From: Petrolisthes cinctipes
Lineage: Eukaryota; Arthropoda; Malacostraca; Decapoda; Porcellanidae
DNA length: 64,000 nt
Assembly: GCA_033782935.1 (NCBI GenBank)
Contig: JAWQEG010000490.1
Span: 1,270,001 to 1,334,000, forward strand
Direction: 5' to 3'
The notes beneath the pieces were generated by a model that had not been told where the DNA came from, made no database searches, and was given only the letters and a program-made list of their open reading frames with translations. The position numbers and the translations under genes are program-made. Below are positions 23,629 through 36,744 of this stretch, one piece after another (position 1 is the stretch's first letter; every line of letters begins with the position of its first letter).

Positions 23629-24456
23629 CGATTTTTAGCATGTTTTTAGCCTATATTTTAAAAATATTATAGCACTGTGTAGGCATGTACAGATTGCTTC
23701 TGGGACCCAAAATATTGAATTTTCGGGTGTTTTGAGCCTGAATTTGAGATATAAACGGGTACAGAAAATACATGCACATATTGACTTTGGGCATCTAAAA
23801 TATCGATTTTCAGCATGTTTTGGGCCTGTATTTTGAAAATACTCTAACACTGAGTAGGCATGTATAGATTGCTTCTGGGACCCCAAAATATTGAATTTTC
23901 GGGTGTTTTGAGCCTGAATTTGAGATATAAACGGGTACTGAAGATGCATGCACATATCGACTTTTGTGCACCTAAAAGATCGATTTTCAGTATGTTTTGA
24001 GCATGTATTTTGAAAATACTCTTCTAACACGGAGTAGGCATGTACAGATCGCTTCTGGGACCCCTAAATATCGAATTTTCGGGTGTTTTGGGACTGAATT
24101 TGAGATATCGACTTTTTGGCACCAAAAATATCGATTTTCAGCATGTTTTGGGCCTGATTTTTGAAAATACTCTAACACGGAGTAGGCATGTACAGATCGC
24201 TTCTGGGACCCCAAAATATCGAATTTTCGGGTGTTCAGGGCCAGAATTTGAGATATAAACGGGTACAGAAGATGCATGCACATATCGACTTTTGGGCACC
24301 TAAAAGATCGATTTTCAGTATGTTTTTGGCCTGTATTTTGAAAATACTCTAACACGGAGTAGGCATGTACAGATACCTTCTGGGACCTCTAAATATCGAA
24401 TTTTCGGGTGTTTTGGGACTGAATTTGAGATATCGAATTTTTGGCACCTAAAATGT
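23629..24456 (+). repeat. 828-bp pentamer: two trimers fused with one B omitted
   Basis: Monomers start at 23629 (B2, 175 bp), 23804 (C1), 23981 (A1, 151 bp with a 3-base insertion TCT near 24023), 24132 (C2) and 24309 (A2). The A1 ends GGCACCAAAAATATCG like a B1, then runs straight into C2. This is best explained as an exchange or deletion between the 3' ends of A1 and B1. Confidence 0.88.
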
Positions 24457-24957
24457 CGATTTTTAGCATGTTTTTAGCCTATATTTTGAAAATATTCTAG
24501 CACTGTGTAGGCATGTACAGATTGCTTCTGGGACCCCAAAATATTGAATTTTCGGGTGTTTTGAGCCTGAATTTGAGATATAAACGGGTACAGAAGATAC
24601 ATGCACATATTGACTTTGGGCATCTAAAATATCGATTTTCAGCATGTTTTGGGCCTGTATTTTGAAAATACTCTAACACGGAGTAGGCATGTACAGATTG
24701 CTTCTGGGACCCCAAAATATTGAATTTTCGGGTGTTTTGAGCCTGAATTTGAGATATAAACGGGTACTGAAGATGCATACACATATCGACTTTTGTGCAC
24801 CTAAAAGATCGATTTTCAGTATGTTTTGAGCATGTATTTTGAAAATACTCTAACACGGAGTAGGCATGTACAGATCGCTTCTGGGACCCCTAAATATCGA
24901 ATTTTCGGGTGTTTTGGGACTGAATTTGAGATATCGACTTTTTGGCACCTAAAATGT
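24457..24957 (+). repeat. Single regular trimer
   Basis: A 501-bp B2-C unit ending in A1. Its C is a mosaic with CACGGAG (C2-like) and AGATTGC (C1-like), evidence for short gene-conversion tracts. Confidence 0.9.
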
Positions 24958-25633
24958 CGAGTTTTAGCATGTTTTTAGCCTATATTTTGAAAATATTCTA
25001 GCACTGTGTAGGCATGTACAGATTGCTTCTGGGACCCCAAAATATTGAATTTTCGGGTGTTTTGAGCCTGAATTTGAGATATAAACGGGTACAGAAGATA
25101 TATGCACATATTGACTTTGGGCATCTAAAATATCGATTTTCAGCATGTTTTGGGCCTGTATTTTGAAAATACTCTAACACTGAGTAGGCATGTACAGATT
25201 GCTTCTGGGACCCCAAAATATTGAATTTTCGGGTGTTTTGAGCCTGAATTTGAGATATAAACGGGTACAGAAGATGCATGCACATATTGACTTTGGGCAC
25301 CAAAATATCGATTTTCAGCATGTTTTGGGCCTGAATTTTGAAAATACTCTAACACGGAGTAGGCATGTACAGATCGCTTCTGGGACCCCAAAATATCGAA
25401 TTTTCGGGTGTTTAGGGCCAGAATTTGAGATATAAACGGGTACAGAAGATGCATGCACATATCGACTTTTGGGCACCTAAAAGATCGATTTTCAGTATGT
25501 TTTTGGCCTGTATTTTGAAAATACTCTAACACGGAGTAGGCATGTACAGATACCTTCTGGGACCTCTAAATATCGAATTTTCGGGTGTTTTGGGACTGAA
25601 TTTGTGATATCGATTTTTTGGCACCTATAATAT
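24958..25633 (+). repeat. 676-bp tetramer unit
   Basis: Monomers start at 24958 (B2, CGAGTTTT anchor), 25134 (C1/B1 chimera, 175 bp), 25309 (C2) and 25486 (A2). The chimera has lost one A near 25303 (GGGCACCAAAATATCG). Confidence 0.88.
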
Positions 25634-26635
25634 CGATTTTTAGCATGTTTTTAGCCTATATTTTGAAAATATTCTAGCACTGTGTAGGCATGTACAGATT
25701 GCTTCTGGGACCCCAAAATATTGAATTTTCGGGTGTTTTGAGCCTGAATTTGAGATATAAACGGGTACAGAAGATACATGCACATATTGACTTTGGGCAC
25801 CAAAAATATCCATTTTCAGCATGTTTTGGGCCTGAATTTTGAAAATACTCTAACACGGAGTAGGCATGTACAGATCGCTTCTGGGACCCCAAAATATCGA
25901 ATTTTCGGGTGTTTAAGGCCAGAATTTGAGATATAAACGGGTACAGAAGATGCATGCACATATCCACTTTTGGGCACCTAAAAGATCGATTTTCAGTATG
26001 TTTTTGGCCTGTATTTTGAAAATACTCTAACACGGAGTAGGCATGTACAGATACCTTCTGGGACCTCTAAATATCGAATTTTCGGGTGTTATGGGACTGA
26101 ATTTGAGATATCGATTTTTTGGCACCTATAATATCGATTTTTAGCATGTTTTTAGCCTATATTTTGAAAATATTATAGCACTGTGTAGGCATGTACAGAT
26201 TGCTTCTGGGACCCCAAAATATTGAATTTTAGGGTGTTTTGAGCCTGAATTTGAGATATAAACGGGTACAGAGGATACATGCACATATTGACTTTGGGCA
26301 TCTAAAATATCGATTTTCAGCATGTTTTGGGCCTGTATTTTGAAAATACTCTAACACTGAGTAGGCATGTACAGATTGCTTCTGGGACCCCAAAATATTG
26401 AATTTTCGGGTGTTTTGAGCCTGAATTTGAGATATAAACGGGTACTGAAGATGCATGCACATATCGACTTTTGTGCACCTAAAAGATCGATTTTCAGTAT
26501 GTTTTGAGCATGTATTTTGAAAATACTCTAACACGGAGTAGGCATGTACAGATCGCTTCTGGGACCCCTAAATATCGAATTTTCGGGTGTTTTGGGACTG
26601 AATTTGAGATATCGACTTTTTGGCACCTAAAAGAT

Positions 26636-26960
26636 CGATTTTTAGCATGTTTTTAGCCTATATTTTGAAAATATTCTAGCACTGGGTAGGCATGTACAGA
26701 TTGCTTCTGGGACCCCAAAATATTGAATTTTCGGGTGTTTTGAGCCTGAATTTGAGATATAAACGGGTACTGAAGATGCATGCACATATCGACTTTTGTG
26801 CACCTAAAAGATCGATTTTCAGTATGTTTTGAGCATGTATTTTGAAAATACTCTAACACGGAGTAGGCATGTACAGATCGCTTCTGGGACCCCTAAATAT
26901 CGAATTTTCGGGTGTTTTGGGACTGAATTTGAGATATCGACTTTTTGGCACCTAAAAGAT
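26636..26960 (+). repeat. 325-bp dimer with CACTGGGTAGG
   Basis: A B/C1 chimera (CTAGCACTGGGTAGG) followed by A1. The G variant is shared with dimers at 29280 and 34602, marking them as copies of one another. The following B at 26961 has ATGTTTTAAG. Confidence 0.87.
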
Positions 26961-27461
26961 CGATTTTTAGCATGTTTTAAGCCTATATTTTGAAAATATT
27001 CTAGCACTGAGTAGGCATGTACAGATTGCTTCTGGGACCCCAAAATATTGAATTTTCGGGTGTTTTGAGCCTGAATTTGAGATATAAACGGGTACAGAAG
27101 ATACATGCACATATTAACTTTGGGCACCAAAAATATCGATTTTCAGCATGTTTTGGGCCTGAATTTTGAAAATACTCTAACACGGAGTATGCATGTACAG
27201 ATCGATTCTGGGACCCCAAAATATCGAATTTTCGGGTGTTTAGGGCCAGAATTTGAGATATAAACGGGTACAGATGATACATTCACATATCGACTTTTGG
27301 GCACCTAAAAGATCGATTTTCAGTATGTTTTTGGCCTGTGTTTTGAAAATACTCTAACACGGAGTAGGCATGTACAGATACCATCTGGGACCTCTAAATA
27401 TTGAATTTTCGGGTGTTTTGGGACTGAATTTGAGATATCGATTTTTTGGCACCTAAAATGT

Positions 27462-27786
27462 CGATTTTTAGCATGTTTTTAGCCTATATTTTGAAAATAT
27501 TCTAGCACTGTGAAGGCATGTACAGATTGCTTCTGGGACCCCAAAATATTGAATTTTCGGGTGTTTTGAGCCTGAATTTGAGATATAAACGGATACTGAA
27601 GATGCATGCACATATCGACTTTTGTGCACCTAAAAGATCGATTTTCAGTATGTTTTGAGCATGTATTTTGTAAATACTCTAACACGGAGTAGGCATGTAC
27701 AGATCGCTTCTGGGACCCCTAAATATCGAATTTTCGGGTGTTTTGGGACCGAATTTGAGATATCGACTTTTTGGCACCTAAAAGAT
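27462..27786 (+). repeat. 325-bp dimer with CACTGTGAAGG
   Basis: A B/C1 chimera carrying CACTGTGAAGG and AACGGATAC, then an A1 with TTTTGTAAATACTC and GGGACCGAATTTG. The two A1 changes break the dyad and are shared with the copies at 30106 and 35428. Confidence 0.87.
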
Positions 27787-29279
27787 CGATTTTTAGCATG
27801 TTTTTAGCCTATATTTTGAAAATATTCTAGCACTGTACAGATTGCTTCTGGGACCCCAAAATATTGAATTTTCGGGTGTTTTGAGCCTGAATTTGAGATA
27901 TAAAAGGGTACAGAAGATACATGCACATATTGACTTTGGGCATCTAAAATATCGATTTTCAGCATGTTTTGGGCCTGAATTTTGAAAATACTCTAACACT
28001 GAGTAGGCATGTACAGATCGCTTCTGGGACCCCAAAATATCGAATTTTCGGGTGTTTAGGGCCAGAATTTGAGATATAAACGGGTACAGAAGATGCATGC
28101 ACATATCGACTTTTGGGCACCTAAAAGATCGATTTTCAGTATGTTTTTGGCCTGTATTTTGAAAATACTCTAACACGGAGTAGGCATGTACAGATACCTT
28201 CTGGGACCTCTAAATATCGAATTTTCGGGTGTTTTGGGACTGAATTTGTGATATCGATTTTTTGGCACCTATAATATCGATTTTTAGCATGTTTTTAGCC
28301 TATATTTTGAAAATATTCTAGCACTGTGTAGGCATGTACAGATTGCTTCTGGGACCCCAAAATATTGAATTTTCGGGTGTTTTGAGCCTGAATTTGAGAT
28401 ATAAACGGGTACAGAAGATACATGCACATATTGACTTTGGGCACCAAAAATATCCATTTTCAGCATGTTTTGGGCCTGAATTTTGAAAATACTCTAACAC
28501 GGAGTAGGCATGTACAGATCGCTTCTGGGACCCCAAAATATCGAATTTTCGGGTGTTTAAGGCCAGAATTTGAGATATAAACGGGTACAGAAGATGCATG
28601 CACATATCCACTTTTGGGCACCTAAAAGATCGATTTTCAGTATGTTTTTGGCCTGTATTTTGAAAATACTCTAACACGGAGTAGGCATGTACAGATACCT
28701 TCTGGGACCTCTAAATATCGAATTTTCGGGTGTTATGGGACTGAATTTGAGATATCGATTTTTTGGCACCTATAATATCGATTTTTAGCATGTTTTTAGC
28801 CTATATTTTGAAAATATTATAGCACTGTGTAGGCATGTACAGATTGCTTCTGGGACCCCAAAATATTGAATTTTAGGGTGTTTTGAGCCTGAATTTGAGA
28901 TATAAACGGGTACAGAGGATACATGCACATATTGACTTTGGGCATCTAAAATATCGATTTTCAGCATGTTTTGGGCCTGTATTTTGAAAATACTCTAACA
29001 CTGAGTAGGCATGTACAGATTGCTTCTTGGACCCCAAAATATTGAATTTTCGGGTGTTTTGAGCCTGAATTTGAGATATAAACGGGTACTGAAGATGCAT
29101 GCACATATCGACTTTTGTGCACCTAAAAGATCGATTTTCAGTATGTTTTGAGCATGTATTTTGAAAATACTCTAACACGGAGTAGGCATGTACAGATCGC
29201 TTCTGGGACCCCTAAATATCGAATTTTCGGGTGTTTTGGGACTGAATTTGAGATATCGACTTTTTGGCACCTAAAAGAT

Positions 29280-29604
29280 CGATTTTTAGCATGTTTTTAG
29301 CCTATATTTTGAAAATATTCTAGCACTGGGTAGGCATGTACAGATTGCTTCTGGGACCCCAAAATATTGAATTTTCGGGTGTTTTGAGCCTGAATTTGAG
29401 ATATAAACGGGTACTGAAGATGCATGCACATATCGACTTTTGTGCACCTAAAAGATCGATTTTCAGTATGTTTTGAGCATGTATTTTGAAAATACTCTAA
29501 CACGGAGTAGGCATGTACAGATCGCTTCTGGGACCCCTAAATATCGAATTTTCGGGTGTTTTGGGACTGAATTTGAGATATCGACTTTTTGGCACCTAAA
29601 AGAT
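29280..29604 (+). repeat. 325-bp dimer, copy of the unit at 26636
   Basis: It matches at 2644-bp offset by eye, including CACTGGGTAGG. Confidence 0.87.
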
Positions 29605-30105
29605 CGATTTTTAGCATGTTTTAAGCCTATATTTTGAAAATATTCTAGCACTGAGTAGGCATGTACAGATTGCTTCTGGGACCCCAAAATATTGAATTTT
29701 CGGGTGTTTTGAGCCTGAATTTGAGATATAAACGGGTACAGAAGATACATGCACATATTAACTTTGGGCACCAAAAATATCGATTTTCAGCATGTTTTGG
29801 GCCTGAATTTTGAAAATACTCTAACACGGAGTATGCATGTACAGATCGATTCTGGGACCCCAAAATATCGAATTTTCGGGTGTTTAGGGCCAGAATTTGA
29901 GATATAAACGGGTACAGATGATACATTCACATATCGACTTTTGGGCACCTAAAAGATCGATTTTCAGTATGTTTTTGGCCTGTGTTTTGAAAATACTCTA
30001 ACACGGAGTAGGCATGTACAGATACCATCTGGGACCTCTAAATATTGAATTTTCGGGTGTTTTGGGACTGAATTTGAGATATCGATTTTTTGGCACCTAA
30101 AATGT

Positions 30106-30430
30106 CGATTTTTAGCATGTTTTTAGCCTATATTTTGAAAATATTCTAGCACTGTGAAGGCATGTACAGATTGCTTCTGGGACCCCAAAATATTGAATTT
30201 TCGGGTGTTTTGAGCCTGAATTTGAGATATAAACGGATACTGAAGATGCATGCACATATCGACTTTTGTGCACCTAAAAGATCGATTTTCAGTATGTTTT
30301 GAGCATGTATTTTGTAAATACTCTAACACGGAGTAGGCATGTACAGATCGCTTCTGGGACCCCTAAATATCGAATTTTCGGGTGTTTTGGGACCGAATTT
30401 GAGATATCGACTTTTTGGCACCTAAAAGAT
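30106..30430 (+). repeat. 325-bp dimer, copy of the unit at 27462
   Basis: It matches at 2644-bp offset, with CACTGTGAAGG, AACGGATAC and TTTTGTAAATAC. Confidence 0.87.
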
Positions 30431-31422
30431 CGATTTTTAGCATGTTTTTAGCCTATATTTTGAAAATATTCTAGCACTGTACAGATTGCTTCTGGGACCC
30501 CAAAATATTGAATTTTCGGGTGTTTTGAGCCTGAATTTGAGATATAAAAGGGTACAGAAGATACATGCACATATTGACTTTGGGCATCTAAAATATCGAT
30601 TTTCAGCATGTTTTGGGCCTGAATTTTGAAAATACTCTAACACTGAGTAGGCATGTACAGATTGCTTCTGGGACCCCAAAATATTGAATTTTCGGGTGTT
30701 TTGAGCCTGAATTTGAGATATAAACGGGTACTGAAGATGCATGCACATATCGACTTTTGTGCACCTAAAAGATAGATTTTCAGTATGTTTTGAGCATGTA
30801 TTTTGAAAATACTCTAACACGGAGTAGGCATGTACAGATCGCTTCTGGGACCCCTAAATATCGAATTTTCGGGTGTTTTGGGACTGAATTTGAGATATCG
30901 ACTTTTTGGCACCTAAAAGATCGATTTTTAGCATGTTTTTAGCCTATATTTTGAAAATATTCTAGCACTAAGTAGACATGTACAGATTGCTTCTGGGACC
31001 CCAAAATATTGAATTTTCGGGTGTTTTGAGCCTGAATTTGAGATATAAACGGGTACAGAAGATACATGCACATATTGACTTTGGGCACCAAAAATATCGA
31101 TTTTCAGCATGTTTTGGGCCTGAATTTTGAAAATACTCTAACACGGAGTAGGCATGTACAGTTCGCTTCTGGGACCCCAAAATATCGAATTTTCGGGTGT
31201 TTAGGGCCAGAATTTGAGATATAAACGGGTACAGAAGATGCATGCACATATCGACTTTTGGGCACCTAAAAGATCTATTTTCAGTATGTTTTTGGCCTGT
31301 ATTTTGAAAATACTCTATCACGGAGTAGGCATGTACAGATACCTTCTGGGACCTCTAAATATCGAATTTTCGGGTGTTTTGGGACTGAATTTGAGATATC
31401 GACTTTTTGGCACCTAAAATGT
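30431..31422 (+). repeat. Two trimers after the 2644-bp duplication
   Basis: The first unit (30431, 491 bp) has the 10-bp deletion and TATAAAAGGGTAC, a loss of the CpG in ATAAACGGG. The second (30922, 501 bp) has private CACTAAGTAGACATG, GTACAGTTCGC and AAAGATCTATTTTCAG. All are repeated at 5322-bp offset. Confidence 0.88.
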
Positions 31423-32098
31423 CGAGTTTTAGCATGTTTTTAGCCTATATTTTGAAAATATTCTAGCACTGTGTAGGCATGTACAGATTGCTTCTGGGAC
31501 CACAAAATATTGATTTTTCGGGTGTTTTGAGCCTGAATTTGAGATATAAACGGGTACAGAAGATACATGCACATATTGACTTTGGGCATCTAAAATATCG
31601 TTTTTCAGCATGTTTTGGGCCTGTATTTTGAAAATACTCTAACACTGAGTAGACATGTACAGATTGCTTCTGGGACCCCAAAATATTGAATTTTAGGGTG
31701 TTTTGAGCCTGAATTTGAGATATAAACGGGTACAGAAGATACATGCACATATTGACTTTGGCCCCAAAAATATCGATTTTCAGCATGTTTTGGGCCTGAA
31801 TTTTGAAAATACTCTAACACGGAGTAGGCATGTACAGATCGCTTCTGGGACCCCAAAATATCGAATTTTCGGGTGTTTAGGGCCAGAATTTGAGATATAA
31901 ACGGGTACAGAAGATGCATGCACATATCGACTTTTGTGCACCTAAAAGATCGATTTTCAGTATGTTTTTGGCCTGTATTTTGAAAATACTCTAACACGGA
32001 GTAGGCTTGTACAGATACCTTCTGGGACCTCTAAATATCGAATTTTCGGGTGTTTTGGGACTGAATTTGAGATATCGATTTTTTGACACCTAAAATGT
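31423..32098 (+). repeat. 676-bp tetramer unit
   Basis: Monomers start at 31423 (B2, CGAGTTTT anchor), 31599 (C1/B1 chimera, 175 bp), 31774 (C2) and 31951 (A2). The C1 anchor is mutated to CGTTTTTCAG and the chimera ends GACTTTGGCCCCAAAAATA. The A2 carries AGGCTTGTACAG. The unit is copied at 36745. Confidence 0.88.
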
Positions 32099-34601
32099 CG
32101 ATTTTTAGCATCTTTTTAGCCTATATTTTGAAAATATTATAGCACTGTGTAGGCATGTACAGATTGCTTCTGGGACCCAAAATATTGAATTTTCGGGTGT
32201 TTTGAGCCTGAATTTGAGATATAAACGGGTACAGAAAATACATGCACATATTGACTTTGGGCATCTAAAATATCGATTTTCAGCATGTTTTGGGCCTGTA
32301 TTTTGAAAATACTCTAACACTGAGTAGGCATGTACAGATTGCTTCTGGGACCCCAAAATATTGAATTTTCGGGTGTTTTGAGCCTGAATTTGAGATATAA
32401 ACGGGTACTGAAGATGCATACACATATCGACTTTTGTGCACCTAAAAGATCGATTTTCAGTATGTTTTTAACATGTATTTTGAAAATACTCTAACACGGA
32501 GTAGGCATGTACAGATCGCTTCTGGGACCCCTAAATATCGAATTTTCGGGTGTTTTGGGACTGAATTTGAGATATCGACTTTTTGGCACCTAAAAGATCG
32601 ATTTTTAGCATGTTTTTAGCCTATATTTTGAAAATATTCTAGCACTAAGTAGGCATGTACAGATTGCTTCTGGGACCCCAAAATATTGAATTTTCGGGTG
32701 TTTTGAGCCTGAATTTGAGATATAAACGGGTACAGAAGATACATGCACATATTGACTTTGGGCACCAAAAATATCGATTTTCAGCATGTTTTGGGCCTGA
32801 ATTTTGAAAATACTCTAACACGGAGTAGGCATGTACAGTTCGCTTCTGGGACCCCAAAATATCGAATTTTCGGGTGTTTAGGGCCAGAATTTGAGATATA
32901 AACGGGTACAGAAGATGCATGCAAATATCGACTTTTGGGCACCTAAAAGATCGATTTTCAGTATGTTTTTGGCCTGTATTTTGAAAATACTCTAACACGG
33001 AGTAGGCATGTACAGATACCTTCTGGGACCTCTAAATATCGAATTTTCGGGTGTTTTGGGACTGAATTTGAGATATCGACTTTTTGGCACCTAAAATGTC
33101 GATTTTTAGCATGTTTTTAGCCTATATTTTGAAAATATTCCAGCACTGTGTAGGCATGTACAGATTGCTTCTGGGACCCCAAAATATTGATTTTTCGGGT
33201 GTTTTGAGCATGACGTTGAGATATAAACGGGTACAGAAGATACATGCACATATTGACTTTGGGCATCTAAAATATCGATTTTCAGCATGTTTTGGGCCTG
33301 TATTTTGAAAATACTCTAACACTGAGTAGGCATGTACAGAATGCTTCTGGGACCCCAAAATATTGAATTTTCGGGTGTTTTGAGCCTGAATTTGAGATAT
33401 AAACGGGTACTGAAGATGCATGCACATATCGACTTTTGTGCACCTAAAAGATCGATTTTCAGTATGTTTTGAGCATGTATTTTGAAAATACTCTAACACG
33501 GAGTAGGCATGTACAGATCGCTTCTGGGACCCCTAAATATCGAATTTTCGGACGTTTTGGGACTGAATTTGAGATATCGACTTTTTGGCACCTAAAAGAT
33601 CGATTTTTAGCATGTTTTTAGCCTATATTTTGAAAATATTCTAGCACTGAGTAGGCATGTACAGATTGCTTCTGGGACCCCAAAATATTGATTTTTCGGG
33701 TGTTTTGAGCCTGAATTTGAGATATAAACGGGTACAGAAGATACATGCACATATTGACTTTGGGCACCAAAAATATCGATTTTCAGCATGTTTTGGGCCT
33801 GAATTTTGAAAATACTCTAACACGGAGTAGGCATGTACAGATCGCTTCTGGGACCCCAAAATATCGAATTTTCGGGTGTTTAGGGCCAGAATTTGAGATA
33901 TAAACGGGTACAGAAGATGCATGCACATATCGACTTTTGTGCACCTAAAAGATCGATTTTCAGTATGTTTTTGGCCTGTATTTTGAAAATACTCTAACAC
34001 GGAGTAGGCTTGTACAGATACCTTCTGGGACCTCTAAATATCGAATTTTCGGGTGTTTTGGGACTGAATTTGAGATATCGATTTTTTTACACCTAAAATG
34101 TCGATTTTTAGCATCTTTTTAGCCTATATTTTGAAAATATTATAGCACTGTGTAGGCATGTACAGATTGCTTCTGGGACCCAAAATATTGAATTTTCGGG
34201 TGTTTTGAGCCTGAATTTGAGATATAAACGGGTACAGAAAATACATGCACATATTGACTTTGGGCATCTAAAATATCGATTTTCAGCATGTTTTGGGCCT
34301 GTATTTTGAAAATACTCTAACACTGAGTAGGCATGTACAGATTGCTTCTGGGACCCAAAAATATTGAATTTTCGGGTGTTTTGAGCCTGAATTTGAGATA
34401 TAAACGGGTACTGAAGATGCATGCACATATCGACTTTTGTGCACCTAAAAGATCGATTTTCAGTATGTTTTGAGCATGTATTTTGAAAATACTCTAACAC
34501 GGAGTAGGCATGTACAGATCGCTTCTGGGACCCCTAAATATCGAATTTTCGGGTGTTTTGGGACTGAATTTGAGATATCGACTTTTTGGCACCTAAAAGA
34601 T
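32099..34601 (+). repeat. Run of five trimers
   Basis: B anchors are 32099, 32599, 33100, 33601 and 34102 (lengths 500, 501, 501, 501, 500). The B2 at 32099 and 34102 share AGCATCTTTTTAG. The A1 before 33601 has TTTTCGGACGTTTTGG, which serves as a marker for later duplications. Confidence 0.9.
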
Positions 34602-34926
34602 CGATTTTTAGCATGTTTTTAGCCTATATTTTGAAAATATTCTAGCACTGGGTAGGCATGTACAGATTGCTTCTGGGACCCCAAAATATTGAATTTTCGG
34701 GTGTTTTGAGCCTGAATTTGAGATATAAACGGGTACTGAAGATGCATGCACATATCGACTTTTGTGCACCTAAAAGATCGATTTTCAGTATGTTTTGAGC
34801 ATGTATTTTGAAAATACTCTAACACGGAGTAGGCATGTACAGATCGCTTCTGGGACCCCTAAATATCGAATTTTCGGGTGTTTTGGGACTGAATTTGAGA
34901 TATCGACTTTTTGGCACCTAAAAGAT
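34602..34926 (+). repeat. 325-bp dimer, third copy of the CACTGGGTAGG type
   Basis: It matches 29280-29604 at 5322-bp offset. Confidence 0.87.
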
Positions 34927-35427
34927 CGATTTTTAGCATGTTTTAAGCCTATATTTTGAAAATATTCTAGCACTGAGTAGGCATGTACAGATTGCTTCTG
35001 GGACCCCAAAATATTGAATTTTCGGGTGTTTTGAGCCTGAATTTGAGATATAAACGGGTACAGAAGATACATGCACATATTAACTTTGGGCACCAAAAAT
35101 ATCGATTTTCAGCATGTTTTGGGCCTGAATTTTGAAAATACTCTAACACGGAGTATGCATGTACAGATCGATTCTGGGACCCCAAAATATCGAATTTTCG
35201 GGTGTTTAGGGCCAGAATTTGAGATATAAACGGGTACAGATGATACATTCACATATCGACTTTTGGGCACCTAAAAGATCGATTTTCAGTATGTTTTTGG
35301 CCTGTGTTTTGAAAATACTCTAACACGGAGTAGGCATGTACAGATACCATCTGGGACCTCTAAATATTGAATTTTCGGGTGTTTTGGGACTGAATTTGAG
35401 ATATCGATTTTTTGGCACCTAAAATGT

Positions 35428-35752
35428 CGATTTTTAGCATGTTTTTAGCCTATATTTTGAAAATATTCTAGCACTGTGAAGGCATGTACAGATTGCTTCT
35501 GGGACCCCAAAATATTGAATTTTCGGGTGTTTTGAGCCTGAATTTGAGATATAAACGGATACTGAAGATGCATGCACATATCGACTTTTGTGCACCTAAA
35601 AGATCGATTTTCAGTATGTTTTGAGCATGTATTTTGTAAATACTCTAACACGGAGTAGGCATGTACAGATCGCTTCTGGGACCCCTAAATATCGAATTTT
35701 CGGGTGTTTTGGGACCGAATTTGAGATATCGACTTTTTGGCACCTAAAAGAT
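35428..35752 (+). repeat. 325-bp dimer, third copy of the CACTGTGAAGG/AACGGATAC type
   Basis: It matches 30106-30430 at 5322-bp offset, including TTTTGTAAATAC and GGGACCGAATTTG in its A1. Confidence 0.87.
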
Positions 35753-36744
35753 CGATTTTTAGCATGTTTTTAGCCTATATTTTGAAAATATTCTAGCACT
35801 GTACAGATTGCTTCTGGGACCCCAAAATATTGAATTTTCGGGTGTTTTGAGCCTGAATTTGAGATATAAAAGGGTACAGAAGATACATGCACATATTGAC
35901 TTTGGGCATCTAAAATATCGATTTTCAGCATGTTTTGGGCCTGAATTTTGAAAATACTCTAACACTGAGTAGGCATGTACAGATTGCTTCTGGGACCCCA
36001 AAATATTGAATTTTCGGGTGTTTTGAGCCTGAATTTGAGATATAAACGGGTACTGAAGATGCATGCACATATCGACTTTTGTGCACCTAAAAGATAGATT
36101 TTCAGTATGTTTTGAGCATGTATTTTGAAAATACTCTAACACGGAGTAGGCATGTACAGATCGCTTCTGGGACCCCTAAATATCGAATTTTCGGGTGTTT
36201 TGGGACTGAATTTGAGATATCGACTTTTTGGCACCTAAAAGATCGATTTTTAGCATGTTTTTAGCCTATATTTTGAAAATATTCTAGCACTAAGTAGACA
36301 TGTACAGATTGCTTCTGGGACCCCAAAATATTGAATTTTCGGGTGTTTTGAGCCTGAATTTGAGATATAAACGGGTACAGAAGATACATGCACATATTGA
36401 CTTTGGGCACCAAAAATATCGATTTTCAGCATGTTTTGGGCCTGAATTTTGAAAATACTCTAACACGGAGTAGGCATGTACAGTTCGCTTCTGGGACCCC
36501 AAAATATCGAATTTTCGGGTGTTTAGGGCCAGAATTTGAGATATAAACGGGTACAGAAGATGCATGCACATATCGACTTTTGGGCACCTAAAAGATCTAT
36601 TTTCAGTATGTTTTTGGCCTGTATTTTGAAAATACTCTATCACGGAGTAGGCATGTACAGATACCTTCTGGGACCTCTAAATATCGAATTTTCGGGTGTT
36701 TTGGGACTGAATTTGAGATATCGACTTTTTGGCACCTAAAATGT

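Larger units (their letters stand above)
25357..28000 (+). repeat. Copy 1 of a 2644-bp tandem duplication
   Basis: Homology at 2644-bp offset starts at 25357: position 25356 is G in CACGG while 28000 is T in CACTG. Shared private variants include AATTTGTGATATCG, CACCTATAATATCG, the CCATTTTCAG anchor near 25810, GTTATGGGACTG near 26090, TTTTAGGGTGTTTTG near 26230 and GTACAGAGGATAC. Unit lengths are 501, 501, 325, 501, 325, 491. Confidence 0.93.
28001..30644 (+). repeat. Copy 2 of the 2644-bp tandem duplication
   Basis: The joint lies in the 18 identical bases 28001-28018 of the C monomer at 27953, which begins CACTGAG (C1-like) and continues AGATCGC (C2-like). One difference was noticed: CTTCTTGG near 29028 versus CTTCTGGG near 26384. 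Homology ends at 30663, where T replaces the C of 28019. Confidence 0.93.
29036..34357 (+). repeat. Copy 1 of a 5322-bp tandem duplication
   Basis: Homology at 5322-bp offset begins just after the mismatches at 29028/34350 and 29035/34357 and continues through 33580/38902. The remaining 0.78 kb (33581-34357) matches 41407-42183 at offset 7826. Exact placement of the joint can slide by up to about 290 bp within identical sequence. Confidence 0.9.
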
